From an uncultured Pelagibacteraceae bacterium (GTDB lineage: Bacteria > Pseudomonadota > Alphaproteobacteria > Pelagibacterales > Pelagibacteraceae), in assembly GCA_902571425.1 (NCBI GenBank), contig CACGBZ010000002.1, positions 1-64,000 on the forward strand: 64,000 nucleotides of DNA, read 5' to 3'. Below the pieces are notes generated by a model, which was not told the origin of the DNA, did not search any database, and was given only the letters and a program-made list of their open reading frames with translations. Below, piece after piece: positions 25,765-35,399 of this stretch (position 1 is the stretch's first letter; every line of letters starts with the position of its first letter). The translations under genes were made by a program, and so were the position numbers.

Positions 25765-28760
25765 TGACTCAACCTTTTAGAATTGAAAATGGTGGGTTAA
25801 TAAATAGAGATAAAAAATTATCTTTTAAATTTAATGGAAAAACTTACTTTGGATATGAGGGTGACACATTAGCTTCAGCTTTATTAGCAAATGGAGTTCA
25901 TTTAGTAGGAAGAAGTTTTAAATATCACAGACCCAGAGGTTTCTTTGGAGCTGGGGTAGATGAACCCTATGCAGTTGTACAACTTTATAGAAATGGTGAA
26001 ACAGAACCTAATATTAAAGCTACTGAGCAGGAGTTATTTGAGGGTTTAGAGGCTAAAAGTGTTAATTGTTGGCCAAGTGTTAATTTTGACATAGGTGCAA
26101 TCAATAATTTTCTAAAAATTTTTTTACCAGCAGGTTTTTATTACAAAACTTTTATGTGGCCAAAAAGTTTTTGGTATCGAATTTATGAACCATTTATTAG
26201 AAAAGCAGCTGGTTTAGGCGTAGCTTCAACTAAACATGACAAAGAAAGGTATGAACATAAATACGAATATTGTGATTTATTAATTGCAGGTTCAGGACCT
26301 TCAGGATTAGCAGGTGCGTATGCTGCAGCAAAAAATGGAGCTAAAGTAATTTTAGCTGAAGATAAACCAAGATTTGGTGGATCTTTACTAACTAGTGATG
26401 TCAATATTGGAAATCAATCAGGAAAAGATTGGTCTGAAGGAATAATTGCAGAACTTAAAACAATGCCAAATGTTGTTGTAAAAAATAGATCTCAAATTTT
26501 TGGATACTATGATCACAACATGCTTGTGATGTCAGAAAAAGTTAGTGATCATTTACCATCAACTAAAAAATACCATCCTAATAAAAGACTATGGTACATT
26601 CGTGCAAAAGAAGTTTTGATTTCCTCTGGATCAATTGAAAGACCGATAGTTTTTGGAAATAATGATACGCCTGGAGTTATGCTTTCTTCAGCTGCTAAAG
26701 AATACTTAAAAGTATATGGTGTTTTAGTTGGAAGAAAACCATTGGTATTTACAAATAACGATAGTGGATATGAAACTGCAATTGAATTTAAAAAACATGG
26801 AGTAGATCCAGTTGTTTTAGACTCAAGAAAAAACCCAGAGTCAGAGATAATTGATGAAGCAAAAAATTTAGGAATTAACATTAAAAATTCTTATGTTGTG
26901 GTTGCAGCACAAGGTTACAAAAAAGTAAAATCTGCAGATATTGCAAGTATTTCAGAAGATAAAAAACATCTTGGTAAAATAGAAAATATTCAATGTGATT
27001 GTATTTGTGTTTCAGGTTTTTGGACACCAACTATTCATTTAGCTTCACAATCAGGAAATAAAACTAAGTTTAAAGAGGAAATTGATGCATTTGTTCCAGG
27101 GCAATCAAAACAAAATGAAATCACTTTAGGTGCAGCTAATGGAGTATTTTCACTTGATGAAACATTAAAAACGTCATTTACAGCAGGAAGTGAATTATCA
27201 AAAAAAATTACTGAAAATGATAATAATATAGCTATTCCAAATGTTGTTGAAAAGAAATCTTCTCAGCATGATAAGTTTTGGTGTGTTCCATTGCCAAAAG
27301 GTAAAAATTATAAAAGATTTTTAGATTTTCAAAACGATGTAGCGGTATCTGATGTAGAAATAGCTTTAAGAGAAGGGTATCGATCAATTGAACACGTTAA
27401 AAGATATACCACTCTGGGAATGGCAACAGACCAAGGAAAAACAAGTAATTTAAATGGATTGCAATTAGTATCTGAAATTGAAAACAAAGTTGTTCCTGCA
27501 GTAGGTCATACGACTTTCAGACCTCCATATACTCCTGTTTCTATTGGGGCAATAGTAGGAAGAGAAGTTGGAAAACATTCAAAACCAACAAGAAAATCTC
27601 CAATGCATTCATGGCATGATAAAAACAATGCAGTCTTTGTTGATGCAGGTGTGTGGTTAAGACCAAGATATTATAAAAGAGGAAATGAAAATTTATTTGA
27701 GGCCTCTAAAAGAGAGGCTAAAAATGTAAGAATAAATGTAGGTGTTTGCGATGTAACTACATTGGGTAAAATAGATATTAAAGGACCAGATGCAGCGGAG
27801 TTATTAAATAGAGTTTATACAAATGCATGGTTGAAGCTACCAGTCGGTAAAGCTAGATATGGTGTAATGTTAAGAGAAGATGGCATTGTAATGGATGACG
27901 GTACAACTACAAGAATTTCAGAAAATCATTATCATATGACCACTACTACAGCTCAAGCAGCAAATGTTCTTTCGCATTTAGAATATTATTTGCAACTCGT
28001 TTGGCCTGAATTAAATGTGAATGTAGTTTCAACAACAGAACAGTGGGCTGGAGCAGCTATTGCTGGACCTAAATCTAGAGATTTATTACAAAAATTATTT
28101 CCAAATTCTGATGTATCAAATGAAGGCTTACCTTTTATGGGGTACATTGAGGGAGATTTATTTGGTGTTAAAGCAAGAATATTTAGAATATCGTTTTCAG
28201 GTGAGCTTGCTTATGAAGTAAATGTAGAGTCTGATTATGGGAATTTTATGTGGGAAAGAATAATTGAAGTTGGTGAAGAATTTAAAATTCAACCATATGG
28301 AACAGAAGCATTATCAACTCTTAGAATTGAAATGGGACATGTTGCTGGATCAGAACTTGATGGCAGAACAATTCCATTCGACAACGCCTTAGAAGGTCTT
28401 GTCAGTAAAAAGAAAGATTTTATTGGAAAAAGATCATTGCAACGATCTGCATTTTTAGCCGAAGATAGACAAAGAATAGTAGGTGTAGTTCCATTAGACA
28501 AACAAACAAGTATACCAGAAGGCTCTCACTTAGTTAAAGATGATAAAGCACCGTTACCAAATCCAAAATTAGGTCATATCTCTGCATCTTGTTGGAGTGT
28601 TGAATATGATAATCCTTTTTCCTTAGCAATTCTAAAAGATGGAAAAAACATGATTGGTCAAAAGCTTTTTGCGATGTCGCCACTTAAAAACAAAGTAATA
28701 CCAGTTGAAATAGTTTCATCACATTATGTAGACCCAAAAGGTGAAAGAGTTAGATCATGA
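25764..28760 (+). CDS. soxA: Sarcosine oxidase alpha subunit / MgdC
   Basis: This is a 998-residue multi-domain protein. It begins with a ferredoxin-like region ([22 protein letters not shown]), then a nucleotide-binding domain ([24 protein letters not shown]) and ends with a GcvT-type THF domain (about 640-995: [39 protein letters not shown]). The GcvT domain takes up formaldehyde as methylene-THF. The length fits SoxA. It overlaps the genes on both sides, consistent with a stoichiometric complex. Confidence 0.88.
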   Translation: MTQPFRIENGGLINRDKKLSFKFNGKTYFGYEGDTLASALLANGVHLVGRSFKYHRPRGFFGAGVDEPYAVVQLYRNGETEPNIKATEQELFEGLEAKSVNCWPSVNFDIGAINNFLKIFLPAGFYYKTFMWPKSFWYRIYEPFIRKAAGLGVASTKHDKERYEHKYEYCDLLIAGSGPSGLAGAYAAAKNGAKVILAEDKPRFGGSLLTSDVNIGNQSGKDWSEGIIAELKTMPNVVVKNRSQIFGYYDHNMLVMSEKVSDHLPSTKKYHPNKRLWYIRAKEVLISSGSIERPIVFGNNDTPGVMLSSAAKEYLKVYGVLVGRKPLVFTNNDSGYETAIEFKKHGVDPVVLDSRKNPESEIIDEAKNLGINIKNSYVVVAAQGYKKVKSADIASISEDKKHLGKIENIQCDCICVSGFWTPTIHLASQSGNKTKFKEEIDAFVPGQSKQNEITLGAANGVFSLDETLKTSFTAGSELSKKITENDNNIAIPNVVEKKSSQHDKFWCVPLPKGKNYKRFLDFQNDVAVSDVEIALREGYRSIEHVKRYTTLGMATDQGKTSNLNGLQLVSEIENKVVPAVGHTTFRPPYTPVSIGAIVGREVGKHSKPTRKSPMHSWHDKNNAVFVDAGVWLRPRYYKRGNENLFEASKREAKNVRINVGVCDVTTLGKIDIKGPDAAELLNRVYTNAWLKLPVGKARYGVMLREDGIVMDDGTTTRISENHYHMTTTTAQAANVLSHLEYYLQLVWPELNVNVVSTTEQWAGAAIAGPKSRDLLQKLFPNSDVSNEGLPFMGYIEGDLFGVKARIFRISFSGELAYEVNVESDYGNFMWERIIEVGEEFKIQPYGTEALSTLRIEMGHVAGSELDGRTIPFDNALEGLVSKKKDFIGKRSLQRSAFLAEDRQRIVGVVPLDKQTSIPEGSHLVKDDKAPLPNPKLGHISASCWSVEYDNPFSLAILKDGKNMIGQKLFAMSPLKNKVIPVEIVSSHYVDPKGERVRS

Positions 28761-29344
28761 AATTAATTTCAGCTTTATCAAACGTTCATTTAAAAGGTCA
28801 ATTCGGAGATTATGAAGGTAAAAATGAAAATGATATACTTAAAATATCTGAAATCAAAAATTTATTAATTGTTCAAATAGTTCAGTACAAAAATTCTTCA
28901 GTTTCATTTGAGGGTATTGATATTGATAGTTTAAAATTAAAAAACGAACCTTTAACTGTAGTATTTAATGAAACTACAAGGATTATGTGGAATGGACCAA
29001 AAAACTGGTTTTTAGTTTCAACAAAAAAAGATTTAATAAAAGATATAGTAGATAAATTTAAAGAAACAGACTTTGCCGTAACAGATTTATCACATTCAAG
29101 AGCTATTATTGAAATCGAAGGAAATGATACGATAGAAGTTTTAAAAAAGGGATGCCCTTTTAATTTTGATACATTAGATAAAAATAATTCAATTAACTCA
29201 ACTTATAATGGTATAGCTTTAACTGTTGATAAGTTGAGTGAAAATCCAAACAAAGTAAGGTTATTTGCTCTAAGAAGTTTTGGAGAATCTTTATATCATT
29301 CTGTTACAGATGCATCTCTAGAGTTTGGTTTTAAGTCTTTATAA
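28757..29344 (+). CDS. soxG: Sarcosine oxidase gamma subunit / MgdD
   Basis: The 195-residue protein matches SoxG in size and in features such as [19 protein letters not shown] and [28 protein letters not shown]. It lacks the cofactor motifs of the larger subunits, as expected. It completes the four-gene set and ends 9 bases before a convergent exporter gene. Confidence 0.82.
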   Translation: MKLISALSNVHLKGQFGDYEGKNENDILKISEIKNLLIVQIVQYKNSSVSFEGIDIDSLKLKNEPLTVVFNETTRIMWNGPKNWFLVSTKKDLIKDIVDKFKETDFAVTDLSHSRAIIEIEGNDTIEVLKKGCPFNFDTLDKNNSINSTYNGIALTVDKLSENPNKVRLFALRSFGESLYHSVTDASLEFGFKSL

Positions 29345-29353
29345 GATTAATTT

Positions 29354-30202
29354 TCAATCTCTTGTTGCAATATAAACACCTATAGAAGTAATTAGAAATC
29401 CAATTAAGTCTAAGGTAGATAAACTTTCATTTAAGAAAAGCCATGCCATAAAAGCAGATGTAGCGGGGATTAAAAAAAATATAGAAACAGTTTTGCTAGC
29501 TGAATTGTGTTTTATTAAATACATCAAGATAGTAAATGCGCCGAATGATACTAAAAATATTTGGTGACTCATTGCAATAATGAATGTTTGTGAGAAATCA
29601 ATATATGGATCAACAAAAAAGATTATTATTAACAAATGAAATAAACAGCCACCAAGGGCTTGGTTCATATTACTTGCAGACAAAGGCAAGTTGTTACTCA
29701 ATTTTTTTTGCCATAAAGTTGAAAATGTAATTGCTAATAACGCTATTATCGTTGCGATCAATCCTGCTGTAGGTATTTTAGAACCAATATCAAAACCCAA
29801 TACAAGCCCTGCACCAGTAAATCCCAATAAGACACCTATCCACTGTTTGATAGATACTTTTTCATTCAAGATTGGACCACTTAATGCATTTGTAAGAACT
29901 GGTTGTAGAGTTACTATTAATGCTGCAATCCCTGTGGGCATACCTATTGAAATAGAATAAAAGACACCTCCTAGATAAAAACCATGAAAAAGAACTCCAC
30001 TAAAAAAAGATTCGAAAAAGTTTTTTTTACTAACTAAAATTTTTTGTTTTGAATAAATAGAAAATAAAAAAAAACCAAAAGCAACTAAAGCAAATCTAAA
30101 AGCAAGCGCAGCAAATGGATCACTATTATCTATTATAGGTTTTGTTGTTATAAAAGCAGAAGACCATAGAAGTACAAATATAAAAGGAAATATTCTAAAC
30201 AT
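29354..30202 (-). CDS. EamA/DMT-family membrane transporter
   Basis: This 282-residue protein has about ten membrane segments arranged as two EamA repeats, starting with FPFIFVLLWSSAFITTKPI and with the second repeat at LIATIIALLAITFSTLWQKK. The ATG at 30202 is preferred over the TTG at 30211. Such proteins export amino acids or metabolites, but the substrate cannot be told. It is convergent with the oxidase operon. Confidence 0.82.
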   Translation of the reverse strand: MFRIFPFIFVLLWSSAFITTKPIIDNSDPFAALAFRFALVAFGFFLFSIYSKQKILVSKKNFFESFFSGVLFHGFYLGGVFYSISIGMPTGIAALIVTLQPVLTNALSGPILNEKVSIKQWIGVLLGFTGAGLVLGFDIGSKIPTAGLIATIIALLAITFSTLWQKKLSNNLPLSASNMNQALGGCLFHLLIIIFFVDPYIDFSQTFIIAMSHQIFLVSFGAFTILMYLIKHNSASKTVSIFFLIPATSAFMAWLFLNESLSTLDLIGFLITSIGVYIATRD

Positions 30203-30305
30203 AATATTCAATAAGCAAATAAAATTAATAAAATCAAATAAATCAACGCCTAAAATGAACTAATTAACTATAGATATAATTTACCAAATCACATAGGTTT
30301 TGTTT

Positions 30306-30686
30306 ATGAACTTTAGATTGTTTAAAATTTTTACGATTTTAGTATCATTTTTGTTTTTAACTGGTTTTACACCTATATTTTCTATTATTGCTCCAAGTGT
30401 TACTGTGCTAACATCTGGTAATATTTATAAAGCAACTGCACAATTTATAATTGATCAAAGTATAAAAAAGAAAACTGGTAAAAATTCTTTAACTTTAGTT
30501 AAAGAAGAATTAGATAAGAAAAAAAATAAAAATAAAAATGAATTTAATAAAGAATTAAGAAATCTTGTTGAGAAAAGAATAAAGATGACACGAAAAAAAC
30601 TTGATGAACAAGAATTAAGAAAATTAGTTAAAAAAAGAATTCATATTACTAGATCAATTATTAATTTAAATAATACTACTCAATAA
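30306..30686 (+). CDS. Small Lys-rich protein with N-terminal membrane segment
   Basis: The ATG at 30306 gives a 126-residue protein; the ORF could be extended to TTG at 30300. The N-terminus (NFRLFKIFTILVSFLFLTGF) is a signal or anchor sequence. A hydrophobic middle (SIIAPSVTVLTSGNIYKA) is followed by a strongly basic helical C-terminal half in which a motif recurs (LRNLVEKRIKMTRKKL and LRKLVKKRIHITRSI), a two-copy repeat of about 30 residues. The family is not recognised. It overlaps the next, convergent gene by 11 bases. Confidence 0.65.
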   Translation: MNFRLFKIFTILVSFLFLTGFTPIFSIIAPSVTVLTSGNIYKATAQFIIDQSIKKKTGKNSLTLVKEELDKKKNKNKNEFNKELRNLVEKRIKMTRKKLDEQELRKLVKKRIHITRSIINLNNTTQ

Positions 30687-31116
30687 TATTAAGATATATC
30701 AGATTTTCCTGTTTAGTTTCTCTGCACCACATCTCATAGCTTTCACAAACTCTCCATAAATGATCAAAAGCTCTTTGTGAAATCTCTAGTGGAAAATGAC
30801 TTTTAGTATAATAAAGCTTAGGTATTTTCATTAAAAATTTAACCATAGAATCTTTTTGAAGTTCCAAAAGTCTTAAAGTTTCTCCATTGATTTTTTTTTT
30901 GGTGATTGAGTCAATAAAATTATTATTCTTAAGTTCTAAAAACCATTTTTCATGAAATTCTCCAGAACTTAATATTTCATATTCTTTAGTAGTCATAAAA
31001 ATTTCAAATGCTTGTATATTATTTGTTTCAGGATTTTTTTTTTTAATTTCAATTATATTTGAATAAACAAATTCTGCAGCTCTTAATACATATGGCTTTT
31101 CACTCTTGGTAGTCAT
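30676..31116 (-). CDS. Unknown 146-residue cytoplasmic protein
   Basis: The protein has no membrane segment or signal peptide and no motif I recognise. It contains conserved-looking aromatic stretches (FHEKWFLELKNNNFID, FDHLWRVCESYEMWC). It starts 2 bases after the racemase stop and so is probably co-transcribed with it. A start at 31116 (MTTKSEKPYVLRAAEFVY) is reasonable. Confidence 0.7.
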   Translation of the reverse strand: MTTKSEKPYVLRAAEFVYSNIIEIKKKNPETNNIQAFEIFMTTKEYEILSSGEFHEKWFLELKNNNFIDSITKKKINGETLRLLELQKDSMVKFLMKIPKLYYTKSHFPLEISQRAFDHLWRVCESYEMWCRETKQENLIYLNIIE

Positions 31117-31118
31117 AA

Positions 31119-31865
31119 TTAATTTTTATGCTTAAGCATAGCTGAATGAGCCAAAATTAAATTAGGATCTAGGAAAACTTTTGAAGATTTAACATTTTTA
31201 AATGATTTAAATGCAAAAATTGCAATAGGTAGCTCTGTACAACCTAAAATAATTTTTTTGCACTTCATTTTAATTAAAGAATCAATCGCAGGTTTAATAA
31301 TTTTTGCTGCTTCCTTAACATTGCCCATTTTAACTAACTTAATAGCTTTATTGACTGAAAATTTTTGCATTTTTTGAGATGGTTCTATCAATTGATAATC
31401 CTTTTCAAAAAATTTTTTATAAACTCCAGTTTTAAGAGTACCCTCAGTTGCTAATAGGCCAACTTTAGAGTTTTTCTTACATTTTTTTTTTGTAAATTTA
31501 AAAACTTCCTTTGGCATATTGATTATTGGAATATTGATTTTATTTTGTAAATCCTCAAACCAGTAATGAGCCGTGTTACAAGGTATAACTATAAATCTAC
31601 ATTTATTCTTTTCTAGAAGCTTACAACCTTTGAGTAAGCTATTTAATACTTTGTTATATTTTGCTCTACTTGTTTTATTTGTAGATTTGTTAGAAAGATT
31701 TTTAGTTTGAGAACCTATAGACTCAGGTCTACCTGGAATATTTGATTTGTTATAAAGTAAAAATAATGGATACTCTTGATCAATTTTTCCTCTATTCAGA
31801 ACAGCAAGCTTGTTACAAAAATCAAGACCGGCTTGAGTTCCCATTCCACCTAAAATTCCAATCAT
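31119..31865 (-). CDS. Aspartate/glutamate racemase family protein
   Basis: This 248-residue protein has the racemase start MIGILGGMGTQAGLDF and the two catalytic cysteines, in VIPCNTAHYWFEDL and ILGCTELPIA. It would interconvert D- and L-aspartate or a related amino acid without PLP. Hydantoin racemase and maleate isomerase share the fold, but GGMGTQAG is typical of the aspartate racemase branch. It is followed by the unknown 146-residue gene. Confidence 0.85.
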   Translation of the reverse strand: MIGILGGMGTQAGLDFCNKLAVLNRGKIDQEYPLFLLYNKSNIPGRPESIGSQTKNLSNKSTNKTSRAKYNKVLNSLLKGCKLLEKNKCRFIVIPCNTAHYWFEDLQNKINIPIINMPKEVFKFTKKKCKKNSKVGLLATEGTLKTGVYKKFFEKDYQLIEPSQKMQKFSVNKAIKLVKMGNVKEAAKIIKPAIDSLIKMKCKKIILGCTELPIAIFAFKSFKNVKSSKVFLDPNLILAHSAMLKHKN

Positions 31866-31943
31866 AGTTTTAATTAATTTATTAATTTTTTAACTTAATT
31901 ATATAATTAATAATTGTGTTTAAAGGTTGTTTTTAAATAAGGT

Positions 31944-31992
31944 ATTGGCTGAATATTTAATTTATTTTTTTAAATTAATTTTTTCAGCCAAT
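31944..31992 (-). terminator. Hairpin downstream of cspA
   Basis: A perfect 10-bp inverted repeat, ATTGGCTGAA / TTCAGCCAAT (31944-31953 with 31983-31992), encloses an AT-rich, partly self-complementary loop. It lies just past the cspA stop. No T-run follows on the minus strand, so it may protect the cspA mRNA end rather than terminate by itself. Confidence 0.55.
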
Positions 31993-32005
31993 AGGAAGTG
32001 TGAAA

Positions 32006-32212
32006 TTATGCAGTTTTTAAGTTAACTGCTGAAGGACCTTTAGGACCATCTTCAACATCGAAAGTCAAAGCTTGACCCTCATCTAAACCGTTCATACCAG
32101 CATCTCTTACTGCTGAAACATGTACAAACACATCTTTTTCTTTATCTTCTCTTTCAATAAAACCAAAACCTTTGGTTGGATTGAACCACTTTACTTTACC
32201 TTGTAGACTCAT
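32006..32212 (-). CDS. cspA: Cold-shock protein, CspA family
   Basis: This 68-residue single OB-fold protein carries both RNA-binding motifs: KGFGFI (RNP1) and VFVHVS (RNP2), within [19 protein letters not shown]. It would bind single-stranded RNA and melt secondary structure. It stands alone, with a 117-base AT-rich leader region before it (32213-32329) and a strong hairpin after it, as expected for a highly expressed csp gene. I see no fixed structure in the leader. Confidence 0.95.
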   Translation of the reverse strand: MSLQGKVKWFNPTKGFGFIEREDKEKDVFVHVSAVRDAGMNGLDEGQALTFDVEDGPKGPSAVNLKTA

Positions 32213-32329
32213 ATTTATCTTCTTACTTTTTGTTATGTTTAATTATTACTTAAAATTAAGTAATACTGGCTTTCTTTAGATTTTATAGGGTTTTGTCAAC
32301 AAAATAGATCAACAATTAAAAATAATTTT

Positions 32330-32797
32330 TTAAATATCGTCAATAAGCATAGTTAAATAAACAGAATTGATATCTTCTTTATAGTGTGCAAAAGGTTCGC
32401 ATACTGTGAAACCAGTTTTTTTGAAAAGTTTTCTTGCTGGTATAAAAAAATCACCTGCCCCTGTTTCAATACTTAATCTTTTTATTTTAAGCTTTTTAGC
32501 TTCATTAATTAAATGATTGATTACATTAATCCCTTTGCCTTGCATTCTAAAATTATCATGAATTCTTATAGATTTAAATTCTCCATGTTCTTTATCTAAA
32601 AATTTTAAAGCGCCACAACCAATCAATTTTTCATTATTCCACAAGCTCCAAAATTTAATAGATGGAACTTTTAAACCAGGAATATCTAGCACGTGAGCAC
32701 TTCCCTCCGGTGAAGCAGCTCTAAGCTCAATAAAATGTTTGGTTAGAAGTTCATTAACTTCAGGATTATCAAAATTACCTTCTATCGATTTTAACAT
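32330..32797 (-). CDS. GNAT-family N-acetyltransferase
   Basis: This 155-residue protein has the GNAT core: KSIRIHDNFRMQGKGINVINHLI (acetyl-CoA pyrophosphate loop R-x-x-G-K-G) and SIETGAGDFFIPARKLFKKTGF. It resembles the PhnO/YafP type of small acetyltransferase. It abuts the purK stop directly and is probably in the purEK transcript. The substrate is unknown. Confidence 0.82.
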   Translation of the reverse strand: MLKSIEGNFDNPEVNELLTKHFIELRAASPEGSAHVLDIPGLKVPSIKFWSLWNNEKLIGCGALKFLDKEHGEFKSIRIHDNFRMQGKGINVINHLINEAKKLKIKRLSIETGAGDFFIPARKLFKKTGFTVCEPFAHYKEDINSVYLTMLIDDI

Positions 32798-33844
32798 TTA
32801 TACTAAAGTTGTGATATGACCCATTTTCCTTTTTTCTTTTATATTTTTTTTTAAATAATCAAAGAAAAATTCGTTATCATTAAACTTTTCTATATTTCTA
32901 TAATGACTAATTTGACCACCAAGTAAATTCATCATTTTAGCATTAGATATTTTTTTTAAAGGAATTTGTTCTAAACCGCACACAGCCCTTACATGATTTT
33001 CAAATTGACTCACATTAAAAGCATTTATTGTTAGATGTCCTGAATTATGTACTCTTGGAGCAATCTCATTAACATAAAGATTATCATTTCTATCAATAAA
33101 AAATTCTATACACAAAGTTCCAACATATTTAAGTTCTTCAGCAATTAACATTGCCCAATCTTTAGATTGTATAAAAATCTTTTCATTAATTTCAGCTGGT
33201 ATTTTTGAATATTTTAAAATTTGATCTTCATGAGTATTTTCAATTGGTTCATATATCTCGTATCTGTTATTACCAAATCTTGTAATGATAATTGAAATTT
33301 CTTTTTTTAATTTAACAAGTTTTTCAAGAATATATCCTTTTGAAAAATCAATGTTCAATGAATTAAGATCTTTACCTGATTTAATTGGATATTGACCTTT
33401 GCCATCATAACCAAGTGTGGTTGTTTTTAATATTCCTGGTAAAAAATCTTCTAAAGCATCTATATCAGATTTTTTTTCAATCGAAACATATCTGGTTGTT
33501 CTAATATTTAATTTATTAATAAAATCTTTTTCAGCCAATCGATGTTGAATTAATCTGTTAATAGAAGGCTTTGGCAAAACAGGTTTAAATTTGTTTATTT
33601 CATTTAATGTTTCAAATGGAATATTTTCAAACTCATAAGTGACTAAATCAACCTGATTTATAAATTCAGATATTTTTTCTTTATTATCATAACTTCCAGC
33701 AACAAACTGATTGCAAAAATTTTGTGCTGGTGCATCTATGTCATCACAAAAAACTACAGTTTTTACATTTAATTTTTTAGCTGCTATTGCAAGCATACTT
33801 CCAAGTTGACCACCTCCAATGATACCAAGAGTAATTTCAGACAT
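32798..33844 (-). CDS. purK: N5-carboxyaminoimidazole ribonucleotide synthase
   Basis: The 348-residue ATP-grasp enzyme starts with LGIIGGGQLGSMLAIAAKKL and has the ATP-grasp pieces KTTTLGYDGKGQYPIKS and NEIAPRVHNSGHLTINA. It makes N5-CAIR from AIR, bicarbonate and ATP in purine synthesis. It follows purE by one base. The length is typical of the family. Confidence 0.93.
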   Translation of the reverse strand: MSEITLGIIGGGQLGSMLAIAAKKLNVKTVVFCDDIDAPAQNFCNQFVAGSYDNKEKISEFINQVDLVTYEFENIPFETLNEINKFKPVLPKPSINRLIQHRLAEKDFINKLNIRTTRYVSIEKKSDIDALEDFLPGILKTTTLGYDGKGQYPIKSGKDLNSLNIDFSKGYILEKLVKLKKEISIIITRFGNNRYEIYEPIENTHEDQILKYSKIPAEINEKIFIQSKDWAMLIAEELKYVGTLCIEFFIDRNDNLYVNEIAPRVHNSGHLTINAFNVSQFENHVRAVCGLEQIPLKKISNAKMMNLLGGQISHYRNIEKFNDNEFFFDYLKKNIKEKRKMGHITTLV

Positions 33845-33845
33845 T

Positions 33846-34337
33846 TTATTTCGGAGACTTTTTTACAGATTTAGTTTGTGATGTTCTAAAAATTTTAAGT
33901 TTTTTTCGAACATTTGAATCATTATTAGCAATTATTGCTGAAGCTAATAAAGCAGCATTAATGGCGCCATCCTCTCCTATAGCAAGAGTTCCTACAGGTA
34001 TTCCTTTAGGCATTTGTGCAATTGATAATAAACTATCCAAACCTTTAAGTTTTTTACTTTCAACAGGAACGCCAAGTACTGGTACATGTGTAAGCGCTGA
34101 TATCATACCTGGAAGATGAGCAGATCCTCCAGCACCTGCAATTATTACTCCTATATGATTTTCCTCAACTTTTGAGGCATATTCATACATTCTTTGTGGT
34201 GTTCTGTGAGCAGATATAATTTTTGTTTCAAATGAAACTCCAATTTTTTTTAGGGTTTTTTCGGCTAGTTTCATTACTTTATAGTCAGATTGGCTTCCCA
34301 TTATGATTGAAACTTTTAATTTATTATTTTTTTTCAT
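33846..34337 (-). CDS. purE: N5-carboxyaminoimidazole ribonucleotide mutase
   Basis: This 163-residue protein has the class I PurE start [19 protein letters not shown], then [13 protein letters not shown] and [25 protein letters not shown]. It converts N5-CAIR to CAIR. The order purE-purK is the usual one. It is divergent from the dipeptidase operon across 94 bases that show no clear structure. Confidence 0.95.
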   Translation of the reverse strand: MKKNNKLKVSIIMGSQSDYKVMKLAEKTLKKIGVSFETKIISAHRTPQRMYEYASKVEENHIGVIIAGAGGSAHLPGMISALTHVPVLGVPVESKKLKGLDSLLSIAQMPKGIPVGTLAIGEDGAINAALLASAIIANNDSNVRKKLKIFRTSQTKSVKKSPK

Positions 34338-34431
34338 GAAAATTGATTGATCTGTTTATTTCAAAATTAACTTAAAATTTCAATAAAATTAATAGTAATT
34401 AAAATACATATTGATTAGAGTTAAACATACC

Positions 34432-35397
34432 ATGAATTATAAAATCGATAATCTTCAATATTGTAATTGGTCTAGGAAAATCTTTGAGATCAACAGATCT
34501 GCTGGATTAGATGCTGTCCATGTTACCATTGTCTACCATGAAGATTTTGATGAATTACAGCTTGAAATTAAAAAATGGGAAAAATTATTTCATGAAAATT
34601 CTGATTTAATTATTCTTGGTAAGAATTTTCAAGATATTGATAAAGCTAATAAAGAAAACAAAACTGCAATATTCTTTGGTTTTCAAAACTGTTCACCAAT
34701 TGAAGATGACATAAATCTTGTTGAAGAGGTTCATCAACTAGGATGCAGATTTATGCAACTTACTTATAATAACCAGTCTTTGCTAGCAACAGGTTGTTAT
34801 GAAAAAGTAGATAGTGGAGTAACAAATTTTGGACGTGAGGTTATAAGAGAAATGAATAGAGTTGGCCTCGTGGTCGACATGTCACATTCTGCAGAAAAAA
34901 GCACTCTAGATGCAATTGAATTCAGTGAAAAACCAATAGCAATTACTCATGCTAATCCCTCTTTTTGGCATCCAGCAAAAAGAAATAAATCTTCAGATTT
35001 ATTAAAAATTTTGAGTGATAGTGGCGGTATGTTGGGTTTATCATTATATCCTCATCACTTAAAAGATAACACAAATTGTACTCTAGATAGTTTTTGTGAA
35101 ATGGTGGCAAAAACAGCTGAAATAATGGATGTAAAAAAAATAGGAATAGGATCAGATCTTTGTTTAGATCATCCAGATACTGTTGTTGAATGGATGAGAA
35201 ATGGTTCTTGGTCTAAAAGTAAAAATTATGGTGAGGGTTCGAAAAATAAACCAGGTTTTCCAAAACAACCTGATTGGTTTCTTGATGCAAGAGGGTTTTC
35301 AAATATTGAAAAAGGTCTTAAAAAAGTAGGTTTTTCAGATACCGAGACACATGGAATACTTGGAAATAACTGGTACAATTTTTATAAATCGATTTAA
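34432..35397 (+). CDS. Membrane-type dipeptidase, peptidase family M19
   Basis: This 321-residue zinc dipeptidase homologue has the metal-binding and active-site regions FFGFQNCSPIEDDINLVEEV, VVDMSHSAEKSTLDAIE and PIAITHANPSFWHPAKRNKS, and IGIGSDLCLD near the C-terminus. The ATG at 34432 (MNYKIDNLQYCNWSRKIF) gives the usual bacterial N-terminus, so the TTG at 34411 is rejected. Members cleave dipeptides or, in some bacteria, open lactams. It is 2 bases ahead of an unknown 553-residue gene. Confidence 0.85.
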   Translation: MNYKIDNLQYCNWSRKIFEINRSAGLDAVHVTIVYHEDFDELQLEIKKWEKLFHENSDLIILGKNFQDIDKANKENKTAIFFGFQNCSPIEDDINLVEEVHQLGCRFMQLTYNNQSLLATGCYEKVDSGVTNFGREVIREMNRVGLVVDMSHSAEKSTLDAIEFSEKPIAITHANPSFWHPAKRNKSSDLLKILSDSGGMLGLSLYPHHLKDNTNCTLDSFCEMVAKTAEIMDVKKIGIGSDLCLDHPDTVVEWMRNGSWSKSKNYGEGSKNKPGFPKQPDWFLDARGFSNIEKGLKKVGFSDTETHGILGNNWYNFYKSI

Positions 35398-35399
35398 TT

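Larger units (their letters stand above)
25764..29344 (+). other. Tail of the four-gene oxidase operon
   Basis: The alpha and gamma subunit genes overlap by four bases (ATGA at 28757-28760), like the other junctions of this operon. The order beta-delta-alpha-gamma is the classic soxBDAG / mgdABCD order. No regulatory element was seen inside it. Confidence 0.7.

Noticed and set aside
24238-29344. Firm choice between soxBDAG and mgdABCD
   Set aside because: The two families share order and motifs; the sequence alone cannot decide, so both names are given.
34411-34431. TTG start for the dipeptidase
   Set aside because: The ATG at 34432 gives the usual family N-terminus.
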